NCBI RefSeq assembly: GCF_003634635.1
Contig: NZ_RBJB01000002.1
Location: 1,143,020-1,207,019 of the forward strand
DNA from: Marinobacter nauticus
GTDB taxonomy: Bacteria; Pseudomonadota; Gammaproteobacteria; Pseudomonadales; Oleiphilaceae
Direction of reading: 5' to 3'
Length of the DNA stretch: 64,000 bases
A program made the translations under genes and the position numbers. Numbering within the stretch: the first letter of the stretch is position 1; each line of letters opens with the position of its first letter. The notes beneath the pieces were generated by a model. That model saw only the letters and a list, made by a program, of their open reading frames with translations, was not told the DNA's origin and made no database searches. Shown piece by piece: positions 9,599 through 20,010 of the stretch.

Positions 9599-11044
9599 AT
9601 GAATCAGCCACCCAGTACCCGCTTCCATTGTTTCCGCAACGACGCGATGGCCGACAACGACGCTACCGCACTTGCTGAACGGATTCGTTCAGGCGAGGTT
9701 TCGGCGCAGGAAGTGACGGCGGCGGCGATTGAGCGGGCACAGCTCGCGGCGCCGGTGATCAATGGTGTGGTGGCCGAACGTTATCAGCCAGCGCTGACAC
9801 AGAGCCAGCGACCGGGCGCCCAGACTGGCCCCTTTGCCGGTGTGCCTACCTATATCAAGGACAACACGGACGTTGAGGGTTTGCCCACCGGGCACGGCTC
9901 ACAGGCTGTCACGCCCCGGGTGGCGAAAAGAACCAGCCCTTTTGCCGAACAGATGCTGGCCCAGGGCTTTATTTGCCTGGGCAAGTCCACACTGCCGGAA
10001 TTCGGTTTTAACGCCTCAACTGAGCCCTCCCAGGGAGACCCGACACGCAACCCATGGAACCTGGACCATTCGTGTGGCGCTTCCTCCGGCGGTGCTGCCG
10101 CCCTGGTCGCAGCCGGCGTGGTGCCCATCGCCCACGCCAATGACGGTGGCGGCTCTATCCGCATACCGGCTGCCTGTTGCGGGCTGGTAGGGCTGAAACC
10201 TACACGAGGCCGAGTGGTGGATAACGATGCCGCCCGGGATTTGCCCGTCAACATCATCAGTGATGGTGTCGTCACGCGTTCAGTGCGCGATACCGCCGGC
10301 TTCCTGGCGTACGCCGAGTCCTGGTTCAGGAACCGGAAACTACCCGCCATCGGGCATGTGCAGGGCCCCTCTGGCCGACAGTTGCGCATTGGCCTGGTGC
10401 TGGACTCCATCAACGGCCACCCCACCGACCCGGAAACCCGGCAAACCGTGGAGCAGACGGCCCGCTACCTGGAAAAGCTGGGGCACATTATCGAGCCCAT
10501 GGATGTGCCGGTCGCCAGCTCATTTCCGGATGACTTTGCGCTTTACTGGGGGATGCTCGCGTTCGGTGTAAAAGCCCGCGGTAAGAAGCTCTATCACCCG
10601 GATTTCGACAAATCCCGAGTGGACGGTCTGACCAATGGCCTGGACAAAATGTTCCGCCGCCAGTTCTGGCGCCTGCCCGCTGTCATCTGGCGGCTGAAAC
10701 GCTCCTGGCACGACTATCAGAGGCACATGAATGATTATGACGCGGTGCTGACCCCCGTCCTGGGACATACCACACCGCCGCTGGGCCATCTAAGCCCCGG
10801 CGTACCTTTCGATACCCTGTTCGAACGTCTGACCCGCTATGTGAGTTTTACGCCGCTGGCCAACGCCACTGGTGCTCCGGCTATCGCCTTACCTATGGGG
10901 GAAAGCAGTCAGCACCTGCCTATTTCGGTGCAGTTTATGGGTCGGCATGGCGATGAGCGCACGCTGCTCGAGATTGCCTACGCGCTGGAAGCCAACCACC
11001 CCTGGCCAACCCTTAACCAGGCAGCCCGGTCAAATCAGGCCTGA
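9599..11044 (+). CDS. Amidase (amidase signature family)
   Basis: 481 residues. The Ser-cisSer-Lys catalytic set is visible: Lys near 85 (YIKDNTDVEG), the Gly/Ser-rich signature with the first Ser near 160 (CGASSGGAAALVA), and GGGSIRIPA near 183. The family hydrolyses carboxylic amides; no closer substrate call is possible. The ATG at 9599 follows AGGAG at 9589-9593; a TTG at 9581 upstream of that site is not a plausible start. The 3' end overlaps the convergent diguanylate cyclase gene by 10 bases. Confidence 0.88.
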   Translation: MNQPPSTRFHCFRNDAMADNDATALAERIRSGEVSAQEVTAAAIERAQLAAPVINGVVAERYQPALTQSQRPGAQTGPFAGVPTYIKDNTDVEGLPTGHGSQAVTPRVAKRTSPFAEQMLAQGFICLGKSTLPEFGFNASTEPSQGDPTRNPWNLDHSCGASSGGAAALVAAGVVPIAHANDGGGSIRIPAACCGLVGLKPTRGRVVDNDAARDLPVNIISDGVVTRSVRDTAGFLAYAESWFRNRKLPAIGHVQGPSGRQLRIGLVLDSINGHPTDPETRQTVEQTARYLEKLGHIIEPMDVPVASSFPDDFALYWGMLAFGVKARGKKLYHPDFDKSRVDGLTNGLDKMFRRQFWRLPAVIWRLKRSWHDYQRHMNDYDAVLTPVLGHTTPPLGHLSPGVPFDTLFERLTRYVSFTPLANATGAPAIALPMGESSQHLPISVQFMGRHGDERTLLEIAYALEANHPWPTLNQAARSNQA

Positions 11045-12909
11045 CAGACTGCGTGGTCCCGCCCGGCCTGGGTATTTGCAACTACCCGGTTACGACCCTC
11101 CGCCTTGGCCTGGTAAAGCGCGTCATCGGCGCAGGCAAACAACGCTTTGGTGGCGTCCGCCCGGGCCGGCGCGCAGCTGCAAACACCAATACTGACGGTG
11201 AGATGAAGTACCTGATCCGAGACCCGGAAAGCTGTTTTCTGAATCTCCTCGCGGATTCTCTCGGCGACCCGAACAGCTCCGGCTTCCGGGGTGTCCGGCA
11301 ACAGGACGACAAACTCCTCGCCGCCATACCGGGCGGCCAGATCCTGCGGCCGGGTGACGTGCCGTTTGATGCAGTCGGCGACCATTTTCAGGCAGTCATC
11401 GCCCACCAGATGGCCGTAGGTATCGTTAAAGCTCTTGAAGTGATCAATATCTACCACCAGCAGCGACAGCGTCTCCTCAAACCGATAGGCATGGACCACG
11501 TCAGCCTGAAACCTTTTGTCAAAGTGCCCCCGGTTTTTGAGTCCGGTAAGGGGATCCGTCGCACTCAGTTCCAGTAGTTGTTCGTTCAGGGATTCCAGGT
11601 CACGGGTCCGCTCCTGCACCCTCTCCTCCAACAGGGCATTAGCCTCTTGCTGAACACGCAACGATTTTTCCTGGGCCAGTCGAGCTTTGCGTTCCTCACG
11701 CAATAACTTCTGCTGGGCCGCAAACGACTTCTTCTTCTCCCGGTTCAGCCTGTCAGCCAGCGCAAGTGATAACAGAATCACACCAAGGGCCGAGCCAACC
11801 TGAGTGGCATTCTCAGTCAGCAGGTTCCTGGGTAGCATGGTAAATTTGCTCAGCGCCAATACGATGCCCCCGAACAGCATAAACACCCAGGCCACCGTGT
11901 AATACCGGGCAGCTGGGTCACGCTTCAGCCAGCGCACCACACTCAGCATAAGCATGGTGGAGCATCCCACAAAGGCAACCAGAATGGTCGGAAGAATCAT
12001 CAGCCTGTAGGGAATCAGAAGGCCCGCCAGGGCAAGCAGACCGGCCGTCATGATCATCGCCATCGTCCACCGGTTCAGCCACGGGTGGTTTTTTCTTGTC
12101 ACACTGATGAAGCGAATACTGAAGGCTCCCCCGAACAGCACCACCAGATTCAGGAACACAATAATGGATTGGTCGTTCCACCAGGTCGCCTCAGGCCAGA
12201 GGTACTGGAACGCCACACCGTGCAGTGACGCCAGGAAAAGTGGCATCGCCGCAATATAGCCAACGTAGTAGAGAAAACTGCGCTCTCCCACGGCCATGAA
12301 GACGAAAAGGTTGTAAAGCATCATCACCAGGACGATGCCGTAGTAGATTCCCTCAAACAGGCTACGGGCCTGTTCGGCCGCGTAGAAGGCATCCTGCTCC
12401 CAGAGCGTCATGGGCACCTGCATAGAGCTGGTGGTGTCCACCCGAAGATAAACCGTTGTGGACGATTCCGGGGGCAGCACCAGCGGGACAATGAAATTGC
12501 GGTGGTGGATCGGCCGATCGTAGAAAGGACGCTTATCCCCAAGGATCAGCGGTTCAAGCAGCTTCCCCCTGACCTCACGGTAGATCTCAATATGGTCCAG
12601 GACGGGATAACCGATCTCCAGAAAATTACTGGCTTCCGATTTCAGCGTGTTGGTGAGCTTTACCCGAAACCAGTAGATATCGTCGCCATACCCCAGACTG
12701 ACACTGTCACTGCCGTTTCGGGTCCAGGCCTGGTCCGGAAGGTTCCGTATGTCAGCAACCGATGGCGACCCTGTTTCCTTCCAGTAATCGACGAACCGTG
12801 AAAGCTCAAGGCGTTTGGAAAAGGGCCCCCACTCTCCGGCATCTGCATGGGCAATGGAAGGGAGCACCAAATAAAAGAACAGCGTCAGGAAGACAAAAAG
12901 CCGTGGCAT
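11035..12909 (-). CDS. Diguanylate cyclase with 7TM-DISM sensor module
   Basis: About 624 residues: signal peptide (~1-22), periplasmic 7TMR-DISMED2-like beta domain (~25-180), seven transmembrane spans (~190-395), a coiled coil rich in Lys/Glu/Gln (~400-450), and a GGDEF domain (~455-610). The active-site loop reads GGEEF near residue 528 and the product-inhibition site R-x-x-D lies five residues before it, so both catalysis and feedback should work. It would make cyclic di-GMP in response to an unknown periplasmic ligand. Start chosen at ATG 12909 because it gives a canonical signal peptide; an in-frame GTG at 12933 is possible. Confidence 0.9.
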   Translation of the reverse strand: MPRLFVFLTLFFYLVLPSIAHADAGEWGPFSKRLELSRFVDYWKETGSPSVADIRNLPDQAWTRNGSDSVSLGYGDDIYWFRVKLTNTLKSEASNFLEIGYPVLDHIEIYREVRGKLLEPLILGDKRPFYDRPIHHRNFIVPLVLPPESSTTVYLRVDTTSSMQVPMTLWEQDAFYAAEQARSLFEGIYYGIVLVMMLYNLFVFMAVGERSFLYYVGYIAAMPLFLASLHGVAFQYLWPEATWWNDQSIIVFLNLVVLFGGAFSIRFISVTRKNHPWLNRWTMAMIMTAGLLALAGLLIPYRLMILPTILVAFVGCSTMLMLSVVRWLKRDPAARYYTVAWVFMLFGGIVLALSKFTMLPRNLLTENATQVGSALGVILLSLALADRLNREKKKSFAAQQKLLREERKARLAQEKSLRVQQEANALLEERVQERTRDLESLNEQLLELSATDPLTGLKNRGHFDKRFQADVVHAYRFEETLSLLVVDIDHFKSFNDTYGHLVGDDCLKMVADCIKRHVTRPQDLAARYGGEEFVVLLPDTPEAGAVRVAERIREEIQKTAFRVSDQVLHLTVSIGVCSCAPARADATKALFACADDALYQAKAEGRNRVVANTQAGRDHAVCQA

Positions 12910-13060
12910 AGCAGTCTCGGGCGTCAAACGCACTTGTTATTTGTTATAAGCTTACGACTGAGTATGCACCAAGGTAGCGACAACGTCTGCTGAAAGTACT
13001 ATTTGTCTCAAATTGACATAAAAAGCTACACAAGTTATTCGATCTGGCTGGCGTCAGCCT

Positions 13061-13789
13061 TTAACCCGTCACCGTATCCTGTTCAAATATTTCCAGCACA
13101 GTTCGGAAGCTCTCCTCGGGAGGGGCAGAGAACCGCAGGACTTCCCCGGTGGCCGGGTGTGAAAGTTCCAGCTCAGTGGCCGCTAACATCAACCGCCCAT
13201 AGCCGAACCGTTCAGCAAAATACCGGTTGTGCCGGCCACGCCCGTGATTGGCATCCCCGATAATCGGATGACTAATATGCTTCATGTGCCGCCGGAGCTG
13301 ATGTTTCCGGCCGGTTTCGGGCTTCAGCTCCACCAGGCTGTAACGACTGGTGGGGTAACGCTCAATAGAGACCGGCAACTCCGTGGTGGCGAGGCAACGG
13401 TAGCGAGTCAGGGCCGACCGGACGGGCTGTTCTTCTCCCTTCAATCGGCGGTCTTCGGGCTCTTCCCGGAGTGGATGATCGATCACGCCCTGTTCCGGCG
13501 TCCAGCCTCGAACCAACGCAAGGTAGGTCTTCTTGAATTCGCCCGCCATCATTGCAAGCCCCAGTACCCTCGCCGTTGCCTGATCCCTGGCGAACAAAAC
13601 GATGCCAGAGGTCGGCCGATCCAGCCGATGCACCGGATAGACATGCGCTCCGCCGTTCATAGAACGGGCGTACTGCAACGCGAATTCCGTCTCATGGCGG
13701 TCAATCGGGCTGCGATGCATAAGCAACCCGGCCGGTTTGTGAACCACCAGAAGCTGGGAATCACGATAAATTTCTGTGAGCGGGTTCAT
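13061..13789 (-). CDS. truC: tRNA pseudouridine synthase C-like (TruC)
   Basis: 242 residues of the RluA-type pseudouridine synthase fold without an S4 domain. The catalytic motif HRLDRPTSG near residue 52 contains the conserved Asp, and the opening (YRDSQLLVVHKPAGLLMHRS) and length match TruC, which converts U65 in tRNAs, better than RluC/RluD. Divergent from the adjacent chemotaxis receptor gene. Confidence 0.87.
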   Translation of the reverse strand: MNPLTEIYRDSQLLVVHKPAGLLMHRSPIDRHETEFALQYARSMNGGAHVYPVHRLDRPTSGIVLFARDQATARVLGLAMMAGEFKKTYLALVRGWTPEQGVIDHPLREEPEDRRLKGEEQPVRSALTRYRCLATTELPVSIERYPTSRYSLVELKPETGRKHQLRRHMKHISHPIIGDANHGRGRHNRYFAERFGYGRLMLAATELELSHPATGEVLRFSAPPEESFRTVLEIFEQDTVTG

Positions 13790-13881
13790 AATATAAAATG
13801 TCGGCCGATAAACCAGTCAGGCAGCCCGCCAGAGGCCGCCACGATACTCCATTATCCCTAGCATCTTACAGGACCCCGCCC

Positions 13882-15507
13882 ATGCGCTGGTACAACAAAA
13901 GCATCCTTAACCGGATCCTTACCATCATCGTGGTCTCCAACCTTCTGATTGCGATTGTTGCAGGCATTTACTTCAACCGATCACTCTCCAGCCAGGATGA
14001 ATACGAGCACCTGATCAGTGATGAGATTGTCCTGGCCCTGCAAGCGCAAGACATTCTCAGCGATTTCAAGACACAGGTTCAGGAATGGAAGAACGTCCTG
14101 ATTCGCGGCGCCGACGATGCCCAGCGCGATAAATACTGGCAACGGTTCCAGAAGACCGAGTCCAGTATCCAACAACAGCTGGACCAATTGATCCCAAGAA
14201 TCGCTGATCAGGAAGCCCGCGCGCTGATGGACCGGTTCAGGGCCGCCCATCAACGGATGGGCAAAGCGTACCGGGCGGGATACCAGGATTTCGTGGCCTC
14301 GGGGTACGATCATACCGAGGGCGATGAAGCGGTGACCGGGATTGATCGTGAACCCGCGCAACTGATTGAGCAGGCGGCCAACAAAATTCGTGACGTGGCC
14401 GTCTCCCACTCCGGCGAATTGCGGGACAGCGCAACGGAAACCACCTGGCTGATGGGTGGCTTGCTGCTCGCTGCCATCGTGATGGGCACGCTGGCCTGTC
14501 TTGGTGTTCTGGTGACATCCGTGGTACGTCCGACCCAGGAGCTGATTGCCAAACTGAGCAGAATTGGTGAGGGCGACCTGACAGACCCGGTAACCCTGAA
14601 ACGCCCGGACGAGCTGGGTCGACTGGCGGACACCGCCCGAACCCTGCACCGGTTCCTGCGGGAAACCGGCGAAATGATGCAACACAACGCGTCTCAGCTG
14701 GCCGACACCGGAGCGATGATTCGGTCCAACGCCGACGCAGTGTCCTCTCAGTCTGACAAAGCGCACCAACGCATTGACCAGATAGCCACGGCGATGAACG
14801 AGATGTCAGCCACCGCTCAGGACGTCGCACAGCACGCAAGTTCTGTTGCCAGCCAGGTGGACGAAACCGCCAACCAGACGCGACACGCCGACGAACAGAT
14901 CAACCAGGCGGTTGCCAGCATGAATCGATTGACCGATCAGATCCGCAGTTCCGCGGCCACCGTTGCTGAACTGGCCAAAAGCGGCCAACAGGTCGGCGAC
15001 GTCATGCGGGTAATCCGGGAAATTGCCGACCAGACCAATCTACTGGCGCTCAACGCCGCAATAGAGGCTGCCAGAGCTGGAGAAGCCGGGCGGGGGTTTG
15101 CGGTCGTTGCCGATGAGGTTCGCAACCTGGCAGCCAAAACTCAGGACGCAACCGTGGAAATAGATGAGATCATTGCCTCCATTCAGAATGGCTCCCGGGA
15201 CGCCACAGAGTACATGCAGGCCTCTGAGGTGGTCGCCAAAGAGAGCAGCGAATCCGTGGATGCAGTACGAACCACACTGGCAGACATTACCCAGAGGATG
15301 ATCAAGGTAAACGACGCCACAACGCAGGTGGCCACGGCCGCTGAAGAGCAGACCAGTGTCAGCGAAGACATCAACCGAAATGTCACAGAAGTGGCCGAAA
15401 TATCCGAAGCCATGCACGATGCCGCAGAGCAGAACCTGCGCACGGTTCCGGAGCTCGAGGCTATGGCCCTGAAGGCCCAGGAATTGGCTGGGCGAATCCG
15501 CTACTGA
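13882..15507 (+). CDS. Methyl-accepting chemotaxis protein
   Basis: 541 residues. Transmembrane segment near 10-30, a mostly helical periplasmic domain (~35-185) of four-helix-bundle type, second transmembrane segment (~187-210), HAMP, then a long cytoplasmic coiled coil with the signalling tip near residue 383 ([18 protein letters not shown]). There is no C-terminal CheR/CheB-docking pentapeptide. The ATG at 13882 follows AGGA at 13870-13873; a longer frame from 13798 has no support. The stop overlaps the convergent RND gene by a few bases. Confidence 0.92.
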   Translation: MRWYNKSILNRILTIIVVSNLLIAIVAGIYFNRSLSSQDEYEHLISDEIVLALQAQDILSDFKTQVQEWKNVLIRGADDAQRDKYWQRFQKTESSIQQQLDQLIPRIADQEARALMDRFRAAHQRMGKAYRAGYQDFVASGYDHTEGDEAVTGIDREPAQLIEQAANKIRDVAVSHSGELRDSATETTWLMGGLLLAAIVMGTLACLGVLVTSVVRPTQELIAKLSRIGEGDLTDPVTLKRPDELGRLADTARTLHRFLRETGEMMQHNASQLADTGAMIRSNADAVSSQSDKAHQRIDQIATAMNEMSATAQDVAQHASSVASQVDETANQTRHADEQINQAVASMNRLTDQIRSSAATVAELAKSGQQVGDVMRVIREIADQTNLLALNAAIEAARAGEAGRGFAVVADEVRNLAAKTQDATVEIDEIIASIQNGSRDATEYMQASEVVAKESSESVDAVRTTLADITQRMIKVNDATTQVATAAEEQTSVSEDINRNVTEVAEISEAMHDAAEQNLRTVPELEAMALKAQELAGRIRY

Positions 15508-18500
15508 TCACGCTGCGAAACGCGCCGGACCAGCCCCCTGACCCGCTGGCCGGTGCGTTCTCCCAGAACCAGCAAAGCCGGCGTCAGTAATAGAGTGAGC
15601 AGCGTCGCAAAGGCCAGGCCGCCTGCAATGGCGCTGGACAGCTGAGTCCACCACTGAGTGGATGGCGCACCCAGTCCCAATGATGGTTCCAGCAGATTCA
15701 CATTTACCCCCAACACCATGGGGGTAAGCCCAAGGATTGTGGTGATGGCCGTCAGCAACACCGGCCGGAAACGCAGACAACCGGTCTCCAGGGCGGCTTC
15801 GTAGGCGGCTTTGCCCTCCCGCTTCATCTGGTTGAAGGTATCGATCAGGATGATGTTGTTGTTCACCACAATACCCGCCAGCGCAATAATGCCCATGCCC
15901 ACCATCACCACGCCGAAAGACTGACCGGAAAACAGCAAGCCCAGCAGCACTCCGGCGGTGGACAATACAATCGCCGACAGGATCAGAAGGGTCTGGTAAA
16001 GGGAATTGAACTGAGTCACCAGAATCAGCAACATCAGGCCAACCGCAACCAGAAAAGCGGAGGTCAGGAAGTTGGCGGCCTGCTGCTGATCCTCGTTTTC
16101 GCCGGCAAAGCGCACGCTCACCCCTTCCGGTGGCTCGGGCATCTCAGCCTGCAGGGTCCGCAGCAGCTCGTCCATTCGCCTGCCCGGCGCAATATCCGAT
16201 TTGATGGTGATCGTGCGCTGGCCATCAACCCGCACGATTGAGCCGGTCTTGTCGCCTGGCTCCAGGTCCACGAATTCAGACAGCGGCACCTGACCGCGGG
16301 GGGTGTTCAGTGTCTGGCGCTCCAAGTGGTCCAGCTCCCGCCAGTTGTTGGGCACCCGCACCGCAATGTCCACCTCATCGCGAACATCTTCCGGCCGGTA
16401 GGTGGCCAGCACCAGGCCATTGGTTACCAGCCGAACCGCACTGCCGATGCTCAACACATCAGTACCGAATCGAGCGGCCGCCTCACGATCCACATTCAGG
16501 CGCCACTCGATCCCGGGCAGGCTCCGGTCGTCTTCAATATCGACAAAACCACCGAGTTCGCGCATGCGGTTCTCAATGCTGTCGACATAACCATCCAGCT
16601 GTGTACTGTCCATACTGCTGACCTGCAGCTCGATGGGCTTGCCTTCAGCCGGGCCGCCCTCCTGCTTGCGGAACTCCAGTTCAATGCCGGCAATGTCGGC
16701 CGTACGTTCCCGAAAGTCTTCCAGAATATCCGTGGCCGTGCGGCGGGTGTACCAGTCCGTGAACTGGAACTGCAGAACGCCGATCACATCCGGCGCCATC
16801 TGGGAGCTGGTGGTCACCATGGAGCGCGCATACAGGGCCTTTACCTCCGGCATATTCTGCAGCCGAGACTCCACTTCACGTACAATGGCATCCCGTTCCC
16901 ACACCGACAGATCGCCACGAGCCCGTACCTGAACCTGGGCCGACTCGGGCTCGACACTCGGGAAAAACTCGACGCCATGGTTAAAGCGCCCATAGGCGGC
17001 GTAGATCACAACAATCACCATCAGGGTGCCGAGCAAGGTCAAGCCCGGGCGCTGCAGAAGAGCGGCCAGCACTTGTCGGTAGCCCCGCATGAAACGCCCT
17101 TCACTGGCATCCTGGTGGTGCCGGCGACCGCCGCTCACGCCACCCAAAACCGGGAGAAAGACCAGCGCCATAGCCAGCGAGGCAATCAGGCAGATCAACA
17201 CGGTCATCGGCAGGTATTTCATGAACTCGCCCACCACTCCGGGCCAGAACAGCAGCGGCACGAAGACCGCAAGCGTCGTCGCCGTGGAGGCAATAACCGG
17301 CCAGGCCATGCGCGAGGCTGCTTCCACCCAGGCGGCTTTGACCGGCTGCCCGTCCGACAGATTCCGGTCTGCCAGCTCAGACACCACAATGGCGCCATCC
17401 ACCAGCATGCCCGCCACGAGGATCAGGCTGAACAGCACCACGATATTGAGCGTCAGGCCCATGCTCCAGATCACCAGGATGCCGGTCAGAAACGCCCCGG
17501 GGATGGTGAGCCCCACCAGCACAGCTGAGCGTGGGCCCATGGCCGCGATCACCACGATGATTACCAGCACAATGGCAGTCAGCACGTTGTTGAGCAGATC
17601 CGAGAGGATATCGCGCACTTCCTCGGACTGGTCCATGATGAAGCGGATATCGAGGGTCTCCGGCAACCGGGGCCGGGACTCATCAATCAGGGTGCGAATA
17701 TGCTCAATGGTTTCAATAATGTTGGCGCCCGAGCGCTTGGAAACTTCCAGTACCAGGGCTGGCTCCCCGTTGATGCGGGCGAAGCCGGTCGGGTCTTTGA
17801 AGGTGCGCTGCAGCATGGCCACATCACCAAAGGTAACCACAGTGTCGCCGTCCACCTTCACTGGCATCGACATCACATCTTCGATGGTTTCGATTACTCC
17901 CGGCACTTTCAGCGCCATCCGACCATTACCCGTGTCCAGTGAGCCGGCAGCCACCAGCTGGTTGTTCCGGGTAACCAGGGAGGCCAACTGATCAAAATCG
18001 ATGCCGTAGCTTTCCAGCACCTGGGGATCCACCACGATCTCCAGCAGATCCTCCCGGTCGCCGCCAATTTCCACCTCCAGCACTTCGGGAATGGCTTCGA
18101 TGGCATCCTGAAGTCGGCGCGCAATGGTAATCAGCTCGCGTTCCGACAGCGGACCGGACAGGCCTACCGACAACACCGGAAACAGCGACACGTTGATTTC
18201 ATTGACCCGGGGTTCGTCGGCTTCCTGGGGTAGCTTGCTGCGGGCGGTATCCACCTTCTCCCGGACATCCTGCAGCGCCTTGTCCGGATCGAAACCGGCG
18301 TCGAATTCAAGCATTACCGAGGCATGGCCTTCTGAGGCGGTACCCCGCATTTCCTTGATGCCTTCCAGCGAGCGCAGCTCCTGCTCCATGGGCCGGACCA
18401 GCAGGCGCTCACCGTCTTCCGGGCTGATGCCTTCAAGCGTCATCGAGACATAGATCATCGGGATGGTGACGTCCGGATTGGATTCCTTGGGAATCGCCTG

Positions 18501-18590
18501 GTAGGCCGCCATACCGCCCAACAGCAGGAACAGGAACAACAACAGCGTGGTGCGGCTTCGGTCCATGGCCGCGGCAATCAATGCTCGCAT
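15501..18590 (-). CDS. RND-family efflux permease (HAE1/AcrB-like)
   Basis: 1029 residues, the usual length for a resistance-nodulation-division inner-membrane pump. The N-terminal transmembrane helix is followed by a large periplasmic loop, a central membrane block starting near residue 330, a second loop and a second block, the classic duplicated RND layout. The substrate is unknown. It follows the adaptor gene by five bases, so the two are one operon; no outer-membrane channel gene is next to them, so a TolC encoded elsewhere would be needed. Confidence 0.93.
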   Translation of the reverse strand: MRALIAAAMDRSRTTLLLFLFLLLGGMAAYQAIPKESNPDVTIPMIYVSMTLEGISPEDGERLLVRPMEQELRSLEGIKEMRGTASEGHASVMLEFDAGFDPDKALQDVREKVDTARSKLPQEADEPRVNEINVSLFPVLSVGLSGPLSERELITIARRLQDAIEAIPEVLEVEIGGDREDLLEIVVDPQVLESYGIDFDQLASLVTRNNQLVAAGSLDTGNGRMALKVPGVIETIEDVMSMPVKVDGDTVVTFGDVAMLQRTFKDPTGFARINGEPALVLEVSKRSGANIIETIEHIRTLIDESRPRLPETLDIRFIMDQSEEVRDILSDLLNNVLTAIVLVIIVVIAAMGPRSAVLVGLTIPGAFLTGILVIWSMGLTLNIVVLFSLILVAGMLVDGAIVVSELADRNLSDGQPVKAAWVEAASRMAWPVIASTATTLAVFVPLLFWPGVVGEFMKYLPMTVLICLIASLAMALVFLPVLGGVSGGRRHHQDASEGRFMRGYRQVLAALLQRPGLTLLGTLMVIVVIYAAYGRFNHGVEFFPSVEPESAQVQVRARGDLSVWERDAIVREVESRLQNMPEVKALYARSMVTTSSQMAPDVIGVLQFQFTDWYTRRTATDILEDFRERTADIAGIELEFRKQEGGPAEGKPIELQVSSMDSTQLDGYVDSIENRMRELGGFVDIEDDRSLPGIEWRLNVDREAAARFGTDVLSIGSAVRLVTNGLVLATYRPEDVRDEVDIAVRVPNNWRELDHLERQTLNTPRGQVPLSEFVDLEPGDKTGSIVRVDGQRTITIKSDIAPGRRMDELLRTLQAEMPEPPEGVSVRFAGENEDQQQAANFLTSAFLVAVGLMLLILVTQFNSLYQTLLILSAIVLSTAGVLLGLLFSGQSFGVVMVGMGIIALAGIVVNNNIILIDTFNQMKREGKAAYEAALETGCLRFRPVLLTAITTILGLTPMVLGVNVNLLEPSLGLGAPSTQWWTQLSSAIAGGLAFATLLTLLLTPALLVLGERTGQRVRGLVRRVSQRDQ

Positions 18591-18595
18591 GACGG

Positions 18596-19678
18596 TCAGC
18601 CCCGCTGGTCGGAGGTATCAACAGGGCGCACCTGTTCACCCGGCGAGACAAATCCGGCCCCTCGGGTAATCAGGCGAATCTCAGGCGGCAAGCCGGCAAC
18701 CCAGGCACCGTCGGTCGAGACGCTTAGCAGCCGCACGGTCTCAAACACCACTCGATTATCGGCATCGACATACTTCACGCCGGGCCGGCCGTCGTCATCC
18801 AGCCCCAGATAAGCCGGCGATATGAAGGTGGCCTGTTGTTCCGGCAGTTGAATACTCAGGCTGGCAGAGCCGCCCGCAGCCCGCTTCAATTCAGGATTCT
18901 CCACCACCACTTCCACCGCAAAACTTCGCGTGTCCGAATTGGCAGCGCTGGCCACAAAACTGACAACGCCGGCCAGCCGGGAGCCGTCCAGCAGCTGAAT
19001 ATCTACGGCCTGCCCCGGTTGAACCAGCGCCGCCGATTGTTGGGGGATCTGTCCGGTGGCTTTCAGGCGGTCTATCTGTACCAGCTCAAACAGGGGCGTT
19101 CCCACCTGCACCAGACTGCCCTCATCCACTTCGCGGCGATTCACAATGGTATCAAAAGGCGCTACCGGTTTGAGGTGATTCAGTGCCAGTTCGGCCGAGG
19201 CAAGCTCAGCTCTTGCCGCAGCAAGCTCACTCTGCAGGCGCAGTATTTCGGTTTCGGCGGCCAGATTGCTGGAGCGCAGTTTCCGGGCGGCGGCCAGGTC
19301 TGCTTCCAGTTTGCGAATACTGGCCTGCCAGCGCTGAACCACCGTGTCCCGACCGTCCGTCGACAATGTCGCCAACACCGTACCCGCTTTCACCTGTTGC
19401 CCCAGCTGAACGTTCAGTTGCTCAACGGTGCCGTCCACCCGGGCACTGACCTGAACCGACTGCCAGGGCTCCAACTGGCCCTGAAGTTTCAGGGCTGGTT
19501 GATAAGCCTGGGCGCTGACCGGTGTTACCTCTACCCGAGTTATGGCTACCTGTTCGGAGGCCGGCTCCTCCGGCGCCTCATCACTGGCAACTTTTACCTC
19601 ACCCGTTGCCATCCAGATAACCAATAACACGATGACCAGAAGGGATAATCCCAGGGAGCTCCATTTTGCTCTTGTCAT
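18596..19678 (-). CDS. RND efflux periplasmic adaptor subunit
   Basis: About 360 residues. An N-terminal membrane anchor (~8-25) precedes a barrel-sandwich/lipoyl-like domain interrupted by an alpha-helical hairpin (Ala/Glu/Leu-rich, ~105-165) and a beta-barrel region, the standard membrane-fusion-protein order. It would link the downstream pump to an outer-membrane channel. Start at ATG 19678, 51 bases inside the longest open frame; the upstream extension has no adaptor-like features. Divergent from the ilv leader. Confidence 0.9.
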   Translation of the reverse strand: MTRAKWSSLGLSLLVIVLLVIWMATGEVKVASDEAPEEPASEQVAITRVEVTPVSAQAYQPALKLQGQLEPWQSVQVSARVDGTVEQLNVQLGQQVKAGTVLATLSTDGRDTVVQRWQASIRKLEADLAAARKLRSSNLAAETEILRLQSELAAARAELASAELALNHLKPVAPFDTIVNRREVDEGSLVQVGTPLFELVQIDRLKATGQIPQQSAALVQPGQAVDIQLLDGSRLAGVVSFVASAANSDTRSFAVEVVVENPELKRAAGGSASLSIQLPEQQATFISPAYLGLDDDGRPGVKYVDADNRVVFETVRLLSVSTDGAWVAGLPPEIRLITRGAGFVSPGEQVRPVDTSDQRG

Positions 19679-19754
19679 GCACCACTCGCCGTGAACAGAT
19701 TCGGTTTGAGAAAGCGGAAAAACCGGCACCGGTTGAATTTCCGGAAATAAGCCC

Positions 19755-19784
19755 TTGCATCCGCCTGAAAACGTGGGTTAGATT
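19755..19784 (+). promoter_or_regulatory. Possible sigma-70 promoter of the ilv operon
   Basis: TTGCAT at 19755-19760 and TAGATT at 19779-19784 are 18 bases apart and 45 bases before the leader peptide ATG. The matches are partial (3/6 and 4/6), so this is a candidate only. Confidence 0.35.
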
Positions 19785-19828
19785 CTACACACATTGTTCA
19801 ACTCTATTCAGAGCAGATTGTCGATTCC

Positions 19829-19921
19829 ATGAATCTCAACGCAGTTATGGTCCTTGTGAAGCTAGTCCTGGTGGTCGTGGTACCGTCCGGGGGCTTTTGC
19901 GTGGACAAGCGGGTGAGATAG
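19829..19921 (+). CDS. ilvL: ilv operon leader peptide (attenuation)
   Basis: 30-codon reading frame. Ten of 30 residues are Val and four are Leu, with four Val codons in a row (codons 15-18: GTG GTC GTG GTA); Pro follows at once. There is not a single Ile codon. It ends with TAG 21 bases before the terminator hairpin of the attenuator. Composition, position before ilvG and the overlapping RNA hairpins mark it as a leader whose translation senses charged branched-chain tRNAs, as in enteric ilvGMEDA and ivbL. Confidence 0.88.
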   Translation: MNLNAVMVLVKLVLVVVVPSGGFCVDKRVR

Positions 19922-19983
19922 CGACAACCTGACAACGACACCAGAAACCCCCGGCACCGCAAGGTCCCGGGGGTTTCTTTTTT
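19887..19983 (+). promoter_or_regulatory. Transcription attenuator of ilvGMD
   Basis: Two mutually exclusive hairpins. Terminator: AGAAACCCCCGG at 19943-19954 pairs perfectly over 12 bases with CCGGGGGTTTCT at 19967-19978, followed by a run of T to 19983. Antiterminator: CCGGGGGCTTTT at 19887-19898, inside the leader coding region and four bases after the four-Val run, can pair with the same 19943-19954 arm with one mismatch. A ribosome stalled on the Val codons would leave the antiterminator arm free and allow read-through into ilvG; fast translation would cover it and allow termination. I did not find a clear 1:2 pairing arm. Confidence 0.85.
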
Positions 19984-20010
19984 GCGGCAAAGAAAAAGGG
20001 AAAAACGACC

